Positions 63,620 to 64,000 of a stretch of DNA of 64,000 nt are shown in pieces. Every line of letters begins with the position of its first letter. The first letter of the stretch is position 1. Location: the NCBI GenBank assembly GCA_036172665.1, contig CM069874.1, positions 48,714,707 to 48,778,706 of the forward strand, given 5' to 3'. Source of the DNA: Prosopocoilus inquinatus. Lineage: Eukaryota > Arthropoda > Insecta > Coleoptera > Lucanidae. Below the pieces are notes generated by a model. That model saw only the letters and a program-made list of their open reading frames with translations, did no database searches and was not told where the DNA came from. Both the position numbers and the translations under genes were made by a program.

Positions 63620-64000
63620 ACCAGCGGTTTCTTCTGCTTGAAGACCTGTTCCACAATGCGGCGAACATCCTCGGCGGTGGTATATTCCCTGGGTCGCTCC
63701 TTTATAGCAGATCCCACCTTGGAGTTAGCGGATTCTTCCTCTTCTTCCTCTTGGAAGTCCGTAGCCGCTCGCACCTTGACATGCCCTCTTGAAACTCGTC
63801 TCGCCGCTTCAAATTCCAAGGCATAAGCCAATGCGTTCTTGGACGTCTTCGGATGGGTCATTCTCAATGCCTGCTGGTTGTCTGGGTCACGGATTCCATC
63901 TATGAAGGTCTGCACCGTCAAACATTTGAGGAATTCAACAGGAGCTGTAGGATATGCCAACTGGGCCAGCCGCGCTACGTCCGCTTCGAATTCCTGAAGA
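63535..64000 (-). CDS. gag: gypsy gag, C-terminal part (continues past the window)
   Basis: Capsid end (FLKCLTVQTFIDGIRDPDNQ, written as seen) and the CCHC knuckle CWNCQEEGHVRRRCPKP match the first copy with a few substitutions. The frame is open to the window edge. It overlaps the protease frame in the -1 phase as in the full element. Confidence 0.88.
   Translation of the reverse strand, partial: LQEFEADVARLAQLAYPTAPVEFLKCLTVQTFIDGIRDPDNQQALRMTHPKTSKNALAYALEFEAARRVSRGHVKVRAATDFQEEEEEESANSKVGSAIKERPREYTTAEDVRRIVEQVFKQKKPLVCWNCQEEGHVRRRCPKPRQDPRKPQLN

Larger units (their letters stand above)
62041..64000 (-). mobile_element. Second macrodomain gypsy copy, internally deleted, cut by window end
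   Basis: Minus strand, about 95% like 6852-13558 by eye. About 3.07 kb (integrase core, RNase H, RT) is missing: the CACTTGG at 8146-8152 of the full copy is joined to the CACTTGG at 11217-11223, here at about 63315-63321. Gag continues beyond 64000. Confidence 0.92.

Noticed and set aside
1..64000. tRNA, rRNA, or bacterial-type defence system
   Set aside because: No cloverleaf, rRNA core or operon structure could be recognised; the only tRNA-like sequence (39231-39248) is a retroelement primer site.

Overview
This looks like AT-rich, repeat-dominated nuclear DNA from an arthropod, most likely an insect (a beetle would fit, but no single gene proves it). Evidence: intron-split host exons with GT/AG borders, mariner/Tc1, Ty3/gypsy, BEL/Pao, Penelope-like and LINE elements, a primer site matching insect-type tRNA-Lys, and LTR promoters with a TATA box plus a TCAGT initiator. 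There is no bacterial-style operon, CRISPR array or tRNA/rRNA gene that I can see.

Layout. 608-2659 is a long-inverted-repeat DNA element; 3112-4363 a broken mariner; about 6195-6815 a pair of inverted hammerhead-ribozyme repeats. 6852-13558 is a nearly intact Ty3/gypsy element on the minus strand (346-bp LTRs, TTAT target duplication) whose pol ends in a TARG1-like macrodomain and a CCCH zinc finger. 14876-20637 is a decayed BEL/Pao element. 21994-26870 holds two almost identical Penelope-like elements (RT plus GIY-YIG) placed head to head. 26960-31640 has no gene I can defend. 31640-41650 is a patchwork of ribozyme repeats, fold-back elements, MITEs, a solo LTR of the gypsy family and an LTR-element stump with a tRNA-Lys primer site. 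41658-44421 is a dead LINE. 44449-52490 holds another fold-back copy, more MITEs, a second ribozyme-like insertion with a 12-bp target duplication, an 834-bp element with a 9-bp duplication, a small Penelope palindrome and a tandem repeat.

The only convincing host genes lie at 53503-54741: a three-exon MIC19/CHCHD3-like gene on the plus strand, followed by two exons of an unrecognised gene. 55153-57091 is an apparently intact Tc1/mariner-type transposon. 60812-61995 is an array of about 312-bp units carrying complete type I hammerhead ribozymes (metazoan retrozyme-like), and 62041-64000 is a second, internally deleted copy of the macrodomain gypsy element, cut by the window end.

How parts may work together: Penelope-like elements are the proposed mobilisers of ribozyme-bearing retrozymes, and both occur here. 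The gypsy element encodes gag, protease, RT, RNase H and integrase, plus a predicted ADP-ribose hydrolase. The most interesting observations are that macrodomain-CCCH tail, the hammerhead array with covarying stems, and the MIC19-like protein in which both outer cysteines of the twin CX9C motif have become serine at exact family spacing.
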